From assembly GCF_000787835.1 (NCBI RefSeq), contig NZ_BBPP01000001.1:267927-331926 (forward strand): a DNA stretch of 64,000 bases, read 5' to 3'. Both the position numbers and the translations under genes were made by a program. Positions 34,768 through 43,340 of the stretch are shown here, piece by piece (the first letter of the stretch is position 1; each line of letters starts with the position of its first letter). The notes under the pieces were generated by a model. The model searched no databases and was not told the origin of the DNA. It saw only the letters and a list, made by a program, of their open reading frames with translations. This DNA comes from Streptacidiphilus melanogenes (GTDB taxonomy: Bacteria > Actinomycetota > Actinomycetes > Streptomycetales > Streptomycetaceae).

Positions 34768-36806
34768 GAGGCGAGGGTCTCTTCCTTGATGTCCGTGGTG
34801 GTGAAGATCGGGTCCAGGCCGTTGGCCAGACGGATCTCGTCGACGATACGGCCGATGATCGCGGTGATCCCGAAGTCCTTCGGAGTGAACACCGCCGCCA
34901 CGCCCTGGGCAAGCAGGGCCTGCTCGTCCGCGGCCGGGATGATCCCGCCGACGACGACCGGCATGTCCTCCACCCCGGCGCGTCGCAGCCGGTGGAGCAC
35001 GTCCGGCACCAGCTCGGCGTGGGCGCCCGAGAGGATCGACAGGCCGACGCAGTGGACGTCCTCGGCGATGGCCGCGGCCGTGATCTGCTCAGGCGTCAAC
35101 CGGATGCCTTGGTAGACGACCTCGAAGCCGGCGTCGCGGGCCCGGACGGCGATCTGCTCGGCGCCGTTGGAGTGACCGTCCAGGCCGGGCTTGCCGACCA
35201 GCAGCCGGAGCTTGCCACTCCCGAGCTCCTCGGCCGTGCGGGCGACCGCCTCACGCACCGTCAGGAGTTCGGAACCGCTCTCCGGGTCGATCACGCCGGT
35301 GATCGGCGCGCCGCCGACGCCCGTGGGCGCGCGGTACTCGCCGAAGACGTCGCGCAGCGCCTCGGCCCACTCGCCGGTGGTGACGCCCGCACGGACGCAG
35401 TCCAGGGTGGCGGCCATCAGGTTGGCGTCGGTGGCGGCCTGCGCCTTGAGCTCGGCCAGCGCCGCCTGCGCGGCGGCCTCGTCCCGCTCGGCCACCCAGC
35501 TCGCGAAGGCCTCGGCGACGGCGCGCTCGGCGTCCCCGTCCACGACCATGATCGCGGTGTCCAGGTCGGCCGTCAGCGGGCTCGGCTCGGTGGTCTCGTA
35601 GCAGTTGACGCCGACGACCTTGTCCTCGCCCGACTCGATCCGCCCGCGGCGCTCGGCGTGCGAGGCCACCAGCGCGGCCTTGAGGTAGCCGGACTCGACG
35701 GCGGCCACGGCCCCGCCCATCTCCTGCACCTTGGCGATCTCCGCCTCGGCGCCCTCGACCAGCTCGGCGACCTTGCCCTCGACCACGACGCTGCCGGTGA
35801 ACAGGTCCCCGTACTCCAGCAGGTCCGACTCGAAGGCCAGCACCTGCTGGATCCGCAGAGACCACTGCTGGTCCCAGGGCCGGGGCAGGCCCAGCGCCTC
35901 GTTCCAGGCCGGCAGCTGCACGGCCCGGGCCCGCGCGTCCTTCGACAGCGTCACCGCGAGCATCTCCAGCACGATGCGCTGGACGTTGTTCTCCGGCTGC
36001 GCCTCGGTAAGGCCGAGCGAGTTCACCTGGACGCCGTAACGGAATCGCCGCTGCTTGGGGTCGGTGACGCCGTAACGCTCCAGCGTCACCTTCTCCCACA
36101 GCTGCGAGAAGGCCCGCAGCTTGCACATCTCCTCGACGAAGCGGACGCCCGCGTTGACGAAGAAGGAGATCCGGCCGACCACCTCGCCCATCTGGTTCGG
36201 CTTGACCTGGCCGCTGTCGCGGACCGCGTCGAGCACGGCGATGGCCGTGCACATCGCGAAGGCCAGCTCCTGCACCGGCGTGGCCCCGGCCTCCTGCAGG
36301 TGGTAGCTGCAGATGTTGATCGGGTTCCACTTGGGGATGTTGGCGACCGTGTACGCGATCATGTCGGTGGTCAGCCGAATGGAGGGCCCGGGCGGGAAGA
36401 CGTGCGTCCCGCGCGACAGGTACTCCTTGATGATGTCGTTCTGGGTGGTCCCGGTCAGCTTGGCGATGTCCGCGCCCTGTTCCTCGGCGACCACCTGGTA
36501 CATCGCCAGCAGCCACATGGCCGTGGCGTTGATGGTCATCGAGGTGTTGGTGCGCTCCAGCGGGATGCCCTCGAAGAGGGTCCGCATGTCGCCCACGTGG
36601 CTGACCGGGACCCCGACCCGCCCGACCTCGCCGCGGGCGAGGACGTGGTCGGGGTTGTAGCCGGTCTGTGTCGGCAGGTCGAAGGCGACGGAGAGGCCCG
36701 TCTGACCCTTCGCCAGGTTCTTCCGGTACAGCTCGTTCGAGGCGGCCGCGGAGGAGTGCCCCGCGTAGGTCCGCATCAGCCAGGGCCGGTCCCGATGGAC
36801 AGTCAT
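34764..36806 (-). CDS. ecm: Ethylmalonyl-CoA mutase (coenzyme B12-dependent)
   Basis: 680 residues from ATG 36806. The N-terminal TIM-barrel CoA-mutase domain includes AFDLPTQTGYNPDH (41-54) and NICSYHLQEAGA (164-175). The C-terminal B12 domain includes D543-G-H545-x2-G base-off motif, S590-x-L592 and VVVGG (617-621). It rearranges ethylmalonyl-CoA to methylsuccinyl-CoA. Placement next to ccr separates it from methylmalonyl-CoA mutases, and single-chain architecture fits MeaA/Ecm. It is the apparent B12 consumer in this window. The frame extends upstream of 36806 into ccr, but that is shadow. Confidence 0.94.
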   Translation of the reverse strand: MTVHRDRPWLMRTYAGHSSAAASNELYRKNLAKGQTGLSVAFDLPTQTGYNPDHVLARGEVGRVGVPVSHVGDMRTLFEGIPLERTNTSMTINATAMWLLAMYQVVAEEQGADIAKLTGTTQNDIIKEYLSRGTHVFPPGPSIRLTTDMIAYTVANIPKWNPINICSYHLQEAGATPVQELAFAMCTAIAVLDAVRDSGQVKPNQMGEVVGRISFFVNAGVRFVEEMCKLRAFSQLWEKVTLERYGVTDPKQRRFRYGVQVNSLGLTEAQPENNVQRIVLEMLAVTLSKDARARAVQLPAWNEALGLPRPWDQQWSLRIQQVLAFESDLLEYGDLFTGSVVVEGKVAELVEGAEAEIAKVQEMGGAVAAVESGYLKAALVASHAERRGRIESGEDKVVGVNCYETTEPSPLTADLDTAIMVVDGDAERAVAEAFASWVAERDEAAAQAALAELKAQAATDANLMAATLDCVRAGVTTGEWAEALRDVFGEYRAPTGVGGAPITGVIDPESGSELLTVREAVARTAEELGSGKLRLLVGKPGLDGHSNGAEQIAVRARDAGFEVVYQGIRLTPEQITAAAIAEDVHCVGLSILSGAHAELVPDVLHRLRRAGVEDMPVVVGGIIPAADEQALLAQGVAAVFTPKDFGITAIIGRIVDEIRLANGLDPIFTTTDIKEETLAS

Positions 36807-36841
36807 CTTCGTCTGCTCTCCGACTACTCGACTCGAACCGA

Positions 36842-38188
36842 CTACTCGCCGCGGAAGCGGTTGATGGCGGTCAGGTGCTTGGCGCGCAGCTCGTGGTCCG
36901 TGACACCGAGGCCCTCCTCGGGCGCCAGGCACAGGACGCCGACCTTGCCCTGGTGCTTGTTGTGGTGGACGTCCAGCGACGCCTGACCGGTCTCGGCGAG
37001 GGAGTAGGTCTTGGACAGGGTCGGGTGGATCTTGCCCTTGGCGATCAGGCGGTTGGCCTCCCACGCCTCGCGGTAGTTGGCGAAGTGCGAGCCGACGATG
37101 CGCTTGAGCGACATCCACAGGTAGCGGTTGTCGTACTGGTGCATGTAGCCGGAGGTGGAGGCGCAGGTGACGATGGTGCCGCCCTTGCGGGTGACGTAGA
37201 CCGAGGCGCCGAAGGTCTCGCGGCCCGGGTGCTCGAAGACGATGTCGACGTCCTCACCGCCCGTCAGCTCGCGGATCTTTCCGCCGAAGCGCTTCCACTC
37301 GCGCGGGTCCTGGTTCTGCTCGTCCTTCCAGAACCTGTAGCCCTCGGCGCTGCGGTCGATGATCGCCTCGGCGCCCATGGCCTCGCAGATCTTGGCCTTG
37401 GCCTCGCTGGAGACCACGCAGATCGGGTTGGCGCCGCCGGCCAGGGCGTACTGGGTGGCGTAGGAGCCGAGACCGCCGCTGGCGCCCCAGATCAGCACGT
37501 TGTCGCCCTGCTTCATGCCGGCGCCGTTGCGGGAGACCAGCTGGCGGTAGGCGGTGGAGTTGACCAGGCCCGGCGACGCCGCCTCCTCCCAGGTGAGGTG
37601 CTTCGGCTTGGGCATCAGCTGGTTGGACTTGACCAGCGCGACCTCCGCGAGACCGCCGTAGTTGGTCTCGAAGCCCCAGATGCGCTGCTCGGGGTCCAGC
37701 ATCGTGTCGTTGTGGCCGTCGGCGCTCTCCAGCTCGACGCTGAGACAGTGGGCGACCACCTGGTCGCCGGGCTTCCAGGCGTGCACGCCCGGCCCGGTCC
37801 GCAGCACGACACCGGCCAGGTCGGAGCCCAGGACGTGGTACGGCTGGTCGTGGCGGGCGGCTTCGGGGCTGAGGCGGCCATAGCGCTCCAGGAAGGAGAA
37901 GGTGGAGACCGGCTCGTAGATCGAGCTCCACACGGTGTTGTAGTTGACCGCGCTGGCCATCACGGCGACCAGGGCCTCGCCCGGGCCGAGCTCCGGCAGG
38001 GCGATCTCGTCCAGGTGCAGGGACTTGCGCGGGTCCTTGTCGCGGCTCTCAAGGCCGGCGAACATCTCCTGCTCGTCCTTGTGGAGCGTGATCGCGCGGT
38101 AGGACTCCGGGAGCTCCAGCGCCGCGTAATCAGCGGCGGTGGTGTCCGGGTTCTGGATCGCGGCGAGAATTTCCTTCATGGCTGCCAT
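36842..38188 (-). CDS. ccr: Crotonyl-CoA carboxylase/reductase
   Basis: 448 residues from ATG 38188 (GGAGG 5 nt upstream); a second ATG at 38179 is possible. It reductively carboxylates crotonyl-CoA to ethylmalonyl-CoA with NADPH. MDR fold with nucleotide-binding WGASGGLGSYATQ (234-246). The four CO2-binding residues known from Kitasatospora setae (N81, F170, E171, H365) appear as N84, F173, E174 and H368, a constant +3 shift, which would vanish with the second ATG. First gene of the five-gene ethylmalonyl-CoA operon. Its upstream region contains candidate operators. Confidence 0.96.
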   Translation of the reverse strand: MAAMKEILAAIQNPDTTAADYAALELPESYRAITLHKDEQEMFAGLESRDKDPRKSLHLDEIALPELGPGEALVAVMASAVNYNTVWSSIYEPVSTFSFLERYGRLSPEAARHDQPYHVLGSDLAGVVLRTGPGVHAWKPGDQVVAHCLSVELESADGHNDTMLDPEQRIWGFETNYGGLAEVALVKSNQLMPKPKHLTWEEAASPGLVNSTAYRQLVSRNGAGMKQGDNVLIWGASGGLGSYATQYALAGGANPICVVSSEAKAKICEAMGAEAIIDRSAEGYRFWKDEQNQDPREWKRFGGKIRELTGGEDVDIVFEHPGRETFGASVYVTRKGGTIVTCASTSGYMHQYDNRYLWMSLKRIVGSHFANYREAWEANRLIAKGKIHPTLSKTYSLAETGQASLDVHHNKHQGKVGVLCLAPEEGLGVTDHELRAKHLTAINRFRGE

Positions 38189-38413
38189 GGCTGCCTCCGG
38201 CGGCGGCGTACCTGCGTGAGGGGTGCAGGGTGCGTCAGTGGGACGGGGGGCGGTCTTCGGTGTGGCCGGGAGCGGACGCCGGCTACGTCAGTCGCGGGGT
38301 GCTGTCGAGCTGTTGCTTGGGACTGCGGCCTGCGCAGGGGTGGCGCGCGGGCGGGAGGTCGAGGCGCGCCGGGTGGGGAGCCGCGGCGCCGCGACCAGTG
38401 GGTAACAACGTAC

Positions 38414-38468
38414 TGGCACCCTGTGCCACTCGTAAAGACACTGCGTGCCACCAATTGCATCCAGTGTC
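38414..38468. promoter_or_regulatory. Candidate ccr operator region
   Basis: The 380-nt gap upstream of ccr holds no gene. It contains the perfect inverted repeat TGGCAC-CCT-GTGCCA (38414-38428) and a second pair, GACACTG (38437-38443) with CAGTGTC (38462-38468). A further TGGCAC-type half-site lies between them. The TetR gene is immediately upstream of this region, so these are plausible TetR sites. No promoter hexamers can be fixed with confidence. Confidence 0.5.
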
Positions 38469-38496
38469 ACGTGAGCGTCATCACCTTGCAACACGA

Positions 38497-38536
38497 CACA
38501 GCAGCCCCTCGCCGGACCTGGCGAGGGGCTGCTGTG
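38497..38536 (-). terminator. Perfect 17-bp hairpin terminator after the TetR gene
   Basis: Arms 38497-38513 and 38520-38536 around a 6-nt loop, 33 nt past the TetR stop. It separates the dehydrogenase-TetR unit from the ccr promoter region. Confidence 0.75.
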
Positions 38537-38568
38537 CGTGGGTGCTGTGTGGCCGGTGTGACCTGCGG

Positions 38569-39399
38569 TTATGCCTCGTTCTGGCCGGTCAGGGCGGCGC
38601 GGATGCCGGCCATGACCTCGTCCAGCGGCGCGTCTGCGCGGGCCACGGTGATGACGTAGTCGCCACCATTGGCGGCACTGGGTGCCAGCTGGAGTGCCGG
38701 GCGTTCGCCGCGGCGGGTGGAGAGGTCGCCCCAGAACGTCCGCCGGATCGCCTCGAAGGCGTGGTCCAGCTGCGCCTCCACCTCGCCCCGGCCGCCGGCC
38801 CGCAGCCAGCGGCGCAGCACGTGGTTGTGGGCCGCGACGACGGCTGCGGCCGAGACCTCGGCCAGCATCGCGTCGTCGCCCTGGTCGGTGTCGAAGCGAC
38901 CGAGCAGGTAGCGCGTGAACAACCGCTCGTAGCGGGCGACCACGGCGATCTCCCGTTCGCGCAGCGTCGGCACCTGGCGGATCAGCCGGTAGCGCGCCAC
39001 CGAGACCGAGGGGGTCGCCGCGTACATCCGCAGCACCTCCTTGATGCCCCGGCAGACCACGTCCAGCGGATGCTCGCTCGGGTCGGCGCTGGCCAGCAGG
39101 TCGGCGACGCGGACCAGGGTGTCGTCGTGGTCCGGGAAGATCGCCTCCTCCTTGGACCGGAAGTACCGGAAGAAGGTGCGCCGGGCCACGCCCGCCGCCG
39201 CGGCGATCTGGTCGACCGTCGTCTCCTCGTAGCCCTGGGAGGCGAACAGCTCCATGGCCGCAGCGGCCAGCTCCTGGCGCATCAGCTGGCGTTGGGCCGT
39301 CGCCCGGCGGCCGGGGCCGCCGTTCGTGCCGGACGTCCCCGCGTCGCTCGCGGCGCCGTCCAGGCCCGCCTGCTCCAGCAGCTGCTCTTCCGTGGTCAT
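38569..39399 (-). CDS. TetR-family regulator, probable regulator of the ethylmalonyl-CoA genes
   Basis: 276 residues from ATG 39399; longer frame upstream is shadow. After a disordered first 35 residues comes the TetR HTH: QELAAAAMELFASQGYEETTVDQIAAAAGVARRTFFRYFRSKEE. The C-terminal helical ligand domain is unusually extended and ends in a Pro/Ala-rich tail. It starts 20 nt after the hydroxyacyl-CoA dehydrogenase stop and lies directly upstream of ccr, both on the minus strand. The ligand may be an acyl-CoA intermediate (inference). Confidence 0.92.
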   Translation of the reverse strand: MTTEEQLLEQAGLDGAASDAGTSGTNGGPGRRATAQRQLMRQELAAAAMELFASQGYEETTVDQIAAAAGVARRTFFRYFRSKEEAIFPDHDDTLVRVADLLASADPSEHPLDVVCRGIKEVLRMYAATPSVSVARYRLIRQVPTLREREIAVVARYERLFTRYLLGRFDTDQGDDAMLAEVSAAAVVAAHNHVLRRWLRAGGRGEVEAQLDHAFEAIRRTFWGDLSTRRGERPALQLAPSAANGGDYVITVARADAPLDEVMAGIRAALTGQNEA

Positions 39400-39419
39400 G
39401 ACCGGAAGGCTACCTGGCC

Positions 39420-41195
39420 TCATCGACGCGCGTGGTCGCGGAAGCCGCGGCCGGTCTTGCGGCCCAGGCAGCCCGCGGTCACCAGGTGCTCCAGCAGCGG
39501 CGCAGGCGCCAGGCCCGGCTCGCGGAACTCGGCGTGCAGCACCTTCTCGATCGTCAGCGAGACGTCCAGGCCGACCACGTCCAGCAGCTCGAACGGGCCC
39601 ATCGGGTAGCCGCAGCCGAGCTTCATGGCGGTGTCGACGTCGTCGACCGAGGCGTAGTGCTCCTCGATCATCCGCACGGCGTCGTTGAGGTAGGGGAAGA
39701 GCAGCGCGTTGACGATGAAGCCGGCCCGGTCGCCGCACTCCACCGGGTGCTTGCGGACCTTGCCGCACAGGTCGAGCACGGTCGCGGTGACGTCCTCGGC
39801 GGTCAGGACGGTGGAGACCACCTCGACCAGCTTCATGGCCGGGGCCGGGTTGAAGAAGTGCATGCCGATGACGTCCTGGGGACGGCTGGTGGCCGTCGCG
39901 CACTGGATCACCGGGAGCGAGGAGGTGGTCGTCGCCAGCACCGCGCCCGGCTTGCAGATCTTGTCGAGGGCGGCGAACAGCTCGCGCTTGACGTTCAGGT
40001 CCTCGGCGACGGCCTCCATGGCCAGGTCGACGCTGTGGAGGTCCTCGTAGCTGCCGCTCGGGGTGACCCGGGCCAGCGCCGCGTCGCGGTCCTCCTCGGA
40101 CAGGCGGCCCTTGCCGACCATGCGGTCCAGCGACTTCTGGATCGCGGCCTTGGCCTTGTCCGCCTTCTCCTGGCTGCGGGCGACGATCGTGACGTCGTAG
40201 CCCGCCTTGGCGAAGACCTCCGCGATGCCGGTCGCCATCGTGCCGGAGCCGCAGACGCCGACGCTGCGCACCTCGCGTCCGGCGACGCGGAGCTTGGCCG
40301 CGGCGCCCGGGTCGGCGACGACCTCGGAGGAGCCGGGGGCGGCGTAGGTGTAGAAGCCACGGCCCGTCTTGCGGCCCAGCAGCCCGGCGGAGGCCAGCTG
40401 ACCGAGGATCGGCGCGGGCGCGTGGAGGCGGTCGTGCGACTGCGCGTACATCGCCTCCAGCACGGTCTTGGCGGTGTCGACGCCGATCAGGTCGAGCAGG
40501 GCCAGCGGGCCCATCGGCAGACCGCAGCCGAAGCGCATGGCGGCGTCGATGTCCTCGCGGCTGGCGTAGCGCGACTCGAACATCGCGGCGGCCTGGTTGA
40601 GGTAGGCGAAGAGCAGGCCGTTGACGATGAACCCGGCCCGGTCCCCGGCCGCGACCGGCGACTTGCCGAGCGAGCGGGCGAACTCCGCCGCGTCGTCCGC
40701 CGCCTGCGGCCCGGTCAGCACCGTGCGGACCACCTCCACCAGCTGCATCACCGGCGCGGGGTTGAAGAAGTGCAGCCCGAGGACCCGCTCCGGGCGGCCG
40801 GTCGCGGCCGCGATCCGGGTGACGGACAGGGCCGTGGTGCCGGTCGCGAGGACGGTCTCCGGCGGGCAGATCTTGTCCAGCTCGGCGAAGAGCTCGCGCT
40901 TGAGCTCAAGCTGCTCCGGAAGCTCCTCGATGACCAGCTGCGCCTCGGCGGCGGCGGCCAGCTCGTCGGTCACCCGGATCCGGCCGAGCAGCTCCGTGCG
41001 CTCCTCCTCGGTGAGACGGCCGCGCCGCACCGAGTGTGCGGTGGCCTCCTCGATCCGGGCGCGGGCGGCGTGCGCGTCGGCGGCGGTGGCCTCGATGCCG
41101 ATCACCTGACGGCCGCTGCGGGCCGTGATCTCGGCGATTCCGGCGCCCATGGTGCCGAGGCCGACGACGGCGACGGTAGGGAAGGGACTGGTCAT
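39420..41195 (-). CDS. Double-headed 3-hydroxyacyl-CoA dehydrogenase (3-hydroxybutyryl-CoA dehydrogenase type)
   Basis: 591 residues from ATG 41195: two complete tandem HADH units. Unit 1 (about 1-290) has the NAD motif GLGTMGAGIAE (12-22), HFFNPAPVM (142-150) and N192. Unit 2 (about 308-591) has GVCGSGTMATGIAE, MHFFNPAPAM and FIVNALLFPYLND. Both keep Ser, His, Glu and Asn catalytic positions, although unit 1 has TTALS where the family usually has SSLS. It likely reduces acetoacetyl-CoA or oxidises 3-hydroxyacyl-CoA, feeding crotonyl-CoA to Ccr. It is probably cotranscribed with the TetR gene. Confidence 0.92.
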   Translation of the reverse strand: MTSPFPTVAVVGLGTMGAGIAEITARSGRQVIGIEATAADAHAARARIEEATAHSVRRGRLTEEERTELLGRIRVTDELAAAAEAQLVIEELPEQLELKRELFAELDKICPPETVLATGTTALSVTRIAAATGRPERVLGLHFFNPAPVMQLVEVVRTVLTGPQAADDAAEFARSLGKSPVAAGDRAGFIVNGLLFAYLNQAAAMFESRYASREDIDAAMRFGCGLPMGPLALLDLIGVDTAKTVLEAMYAQSHDRLHAPAPILGQLASAGLLGRKTGRGFYTYAAPGSSEVVADPGAAAKLRVAGREVRSVGVCGSGTMATGIAEVFAKAGYDVTIVARSQEKADKAKAAIQKSLDRMVGKGRLSEEDRDAALARVTPSGSYEDLHSVDLAMEAVAEDLNVKRELFAALDKICKPGAVLATTTSSLPVIQCATATSRPQDVIGMHFFNPAPAMKLVEVVSTVLTAEDVTATVLDLCGKVRKHPVECGDRAGFIVNALLFPYLNDAVRMIEEHYASVDDVDTAMKLGCGYPMGPFELLDVVGLDVSLTIEKVLHAEFREPGLAPAPLLEHLVTAGCLGRKTGRGFRDHARR

Positions 41196-41329
41196 GGCGT
41201 GACTCCTGGGAAGCAGGGAGTACGCCGCGGTCGTTCCGCTCCGACGCGGCGGCGATGAGAGGTGAAGAGAGGCCACGGCGCGACTGAGGACCGTGGTGAA
41301 AGAGATCAAAGGACGCCGAGGGCGCAGGC

Positions 41330-42703
41330 TCAGCGTGACGAAGTACCCAGACCTTCCGTCGCGGCGGCTCCCAACGCCGACGGAGGTGGTGCAGCAACGA
41401 TACCCCGCTTACCGCCCGGTAGGAAGAGCGCTCCGAACGTGAGGGCGAGCTGGAGCGCGGTGCCGAGTGGCATCGCCAGCCACACGCCCTGGACTCCCAT
41501 GACCCGGTCCAGCGCCCAGGCGAGCGGGATCTGCGCGGCCGCGCCGAGCACGGTGATCCGCAGCATGACGGCCGCACGCCCCGTCGCCAGCAGCGCCCCT
41601 GCGAGGGCGACGACGCCCGCGAGCGCGAGCAGGTAGCCGGCGAGGTAGCGGAACAGCACCACGCCGGCGTGCAGGACGGCCGCGTCCCCGGTGAACACCC
41701 GCAGCAGCGGCTCCGGCGCGGCCAGCAGGACCGCGTCCGCGACGAGCGCGGCGGCCCAGGCCAGCTGCAGCGCCTGCCGCCGGATCGACGCGAGCGCCTC
41801 CGGCGTGCGGCCCAGCCGGATCGAGGCGGCCTGGCGGACGGCGTAGAAGGCCATCGTCGCCACCAGCATGACCTTGGTGCCGATCCCGTACGCGGCCAGC
41901 GGAACGGCGCCGAAGCGGGCCGTCAGGGCGACCATGGCCAGGCCGATCAGCATCCGCGCGACGAAGTCCGCGGACGTCGGCAGGCCGACGCGGAGGATGC
42001 GGCGGGCGGCCTCGGCGGGCCGCAGGCGGGTCGCCGGCTCCGCGCGGTGCAGCAGGCGGCGGGCCCGCCGGAGGCTGACGAGCAGCGGCGCGACACGGGA
42101 GGCGACCAGCGCGAGCGCGGCGCCGGTGACGCCGAGGCGCGGCGCGCCGCACAGGCCGTAGATCAGCACCGGGTCGAGCACCAGCAGGGTGGCGTTGGCG
42201 AGCAGGGCCATCCGCATCGGGGTGCGGGTGTCGCCGAGACCCTTGAAGATCCCGTCCACGACGTTCTGTGCGAAGTAGACGGCGACGCCCGGCATCGAGA
42301 CGGCGAGGAAGGCGGCGGCGGCCCCGCTCTGCGCTCCCTCGCCGCCGGTCAGGACGGCCGCCAGCGGCTCGCGCACGGCCCAGCCGCCGAGCGCAACGAG
42401 CGGGGTGACGGCCAGCCAGAGCAGCCAGGCCGCCCGCGCGGTGGCGCGCAGCGCGCCGCGCTCCGCAGCGAGCAGCACGGTCGTGCCGACGCCGATCGCC
42501 AGCACCACGCCGAGCAGCACGTTCTCGACGGTGGTCGCGACGGCGACGGCCCCGATCGCGGTCCGCCCGAGGCGGGCGACCCAGAACGTGTCGACGATCC
42601 CGGCGACGACGCCCGACAGCAGTTCGACGTAGACGGGCCCCGCGAGGGCGAGCAGGGCTGTACTCGTCGAAGGAGTGCGGGACGTGTCGGTGGGGGAGGG
42701 CAT
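41330..42703 (-). CDS. MATE-family efflux transporter
   Basis: 457 residues, 12 predicted helices in two halves, as in the DinF/NorM class: ALLALAGPVYVELLSGVVAGIVDTFWVARLG at the start and GLGDTRTPMRMALLANATLLVLDPVLIYGL mid-protein. Exports drugs or metabolites using an ion gradient; substrate unknown. It diverges from the PadR gene, with the 41-bp palindrome lying 6 nt before its start codon and including its ribosome site, so binding or folding there would block expression. Confidence 0.92.
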   Translation of the reverse strand: MPSPTDTSRTPSTSTALLALAGPVYVELLSGVVAGIVDTFWVARLGRTAIGAVAVATTVENVLLGVVLAIGVGTTVLLAAERGALRATARAAWLLWLAVTPLVALGGWAVREPLAAVLTGGEGAQSGAAAAFLAVSMPGVAVYFAQNVVDGIFKGLGDTRTPMRMALLANATLLVLDPVLIYGLCGAPRLGVTGAALALVASRVAPLLVSLRRARRLLHRAEPATRLRPAEAARRILRVGLPTSADFVARMLIGLAMVALTARFGAVPLAAYGIGTKVMLVATMAFYAVRQAASIRLGRTPEALASIRRQALQLAWAAALVADAVLLAAPEPLLRVFTGDAAVLHAGVVLFRYLAGYLLALAGVVALAGALLATGRAAVMLRITVLGAAAQIPLAWALDRVMGVQGVWLAMPLGTALQLALTFGALFLPGGKRGIVAAPPPSALGAAATEGLGTSSR

Positions 42704-42709
42704 GGGCAG

Positions 42710-42750
42710 GAGGCTACCTCTATTCGAGTGTCTCGAATAGAGGTAGCCTC
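42710..42750. promoter_or_regulatory. 41-bp hairpin palindrome between MATE and PadR genes
   Basis: Perfect 19-base arms (42710-42728 and 42732-42750) around TGT. It contains the inner site TATTCGAG-TGT-CTCGAATA. It lies in the divergent control region, and its left edge is 6 nt from the MATE ATG. A PadR dimer (or two) is the expected ligand by position. As RNA, the MATE leader would fold into a 19-bp stem that holds its AGG-type ribosome site. Confidence 0.75.
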
Positions 42751-42788
42751 AGAATGGTCTTCCCCGAGGTGTGGAAAGGAGAGGGTCG

Positions 42789-43316
42789 TTGCTCGCGCTC
42801 GCCGTCCTCGGTTTCCTCGCGGAGGAGCCGCTCCACGCCTACGAGCTGCGGCGGCGCATCTCGGACCTGATGGGCCATGCCCGCCCAGTCAGCGACGGCG
42901 CCCTCTATCCGGCCCTCAACCGGCTCCTCAAGGCCGGTCTCCTCGACCGCCGCGCGGAGGAGAGTGGCACCGGCCCGACCCGGCAGGTCTTCACCCTCAC
43001 CCCTTCCGGCCGCGAGGAGCTTCTCCGGCGTCTCGCCGAGCCGAGCGAGATCGAGATCTCCGACGGCTCGTCCTTCTTCACCCTGCTGGCCTTCCTCGGC
43101 CACCTCCCCGAACCCGCCGCCCAGGCCCGGGTGCTCCGCCGCCGCCTGGACTTCCTGACCACTCCGGCGAGCTTCTTCCACGAGGACGGCAGGCCACTGC
43201 GCGCGGCCGACGTCACCGACCGCTACCGCCGCGGCATGCTGGTGATGGCGAGGGCCCAGAGCAAGGCCGAACGTGACTGGCTGACAAGCGAGTTGGCCGA
43301 GCTCGATCGCTCCTGA
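42789..43316 (+). CDS. PadR-family transcriptional regulator
   Basis: 175 residues from TTG 42789, chosen because GGAGAGGG precedes it and the product then starts exactly at the family's LALAVLGFLAEEPLHAYEL. A GTG at 42771 would include the ribosome site in the gene. The winged helix runs to about residue 75 (DGALYPALNRLLKAGLL, then VFTLTPSGREELL), followed by a PadR C-terminal helical dimerisation domain. PadR proteins typically repress an adjacent pump; the divergent MATE gene fits that. Confidence 0.9.
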   Translation: MLALAVLGFLAEEPLHAYELRRRISDLMGHARPVSDGALYPALNRLLKAGLLDRRAEESGTGPTRQVFTLTPSGREELLRRLAEPSEIEISDGSSFFTLLAFLGHLPEPAAQARVLRRRLDFLTTPASFFHEDGRPLRAADVTDRYRRGMLVMARAQSKAERDWLTSELAELDRS

Positions 43317-43340
43317 GAGAGCGGCCCGCGCACGACCGCG

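Noticed and set aside
34764-37118. 784-residue version of ethylmalonyl-CoA mutase
   Set aside because: The extra N-terminus lies inside ccr in another frame; the ATG at 36806 gives the family's normal N-terminus.
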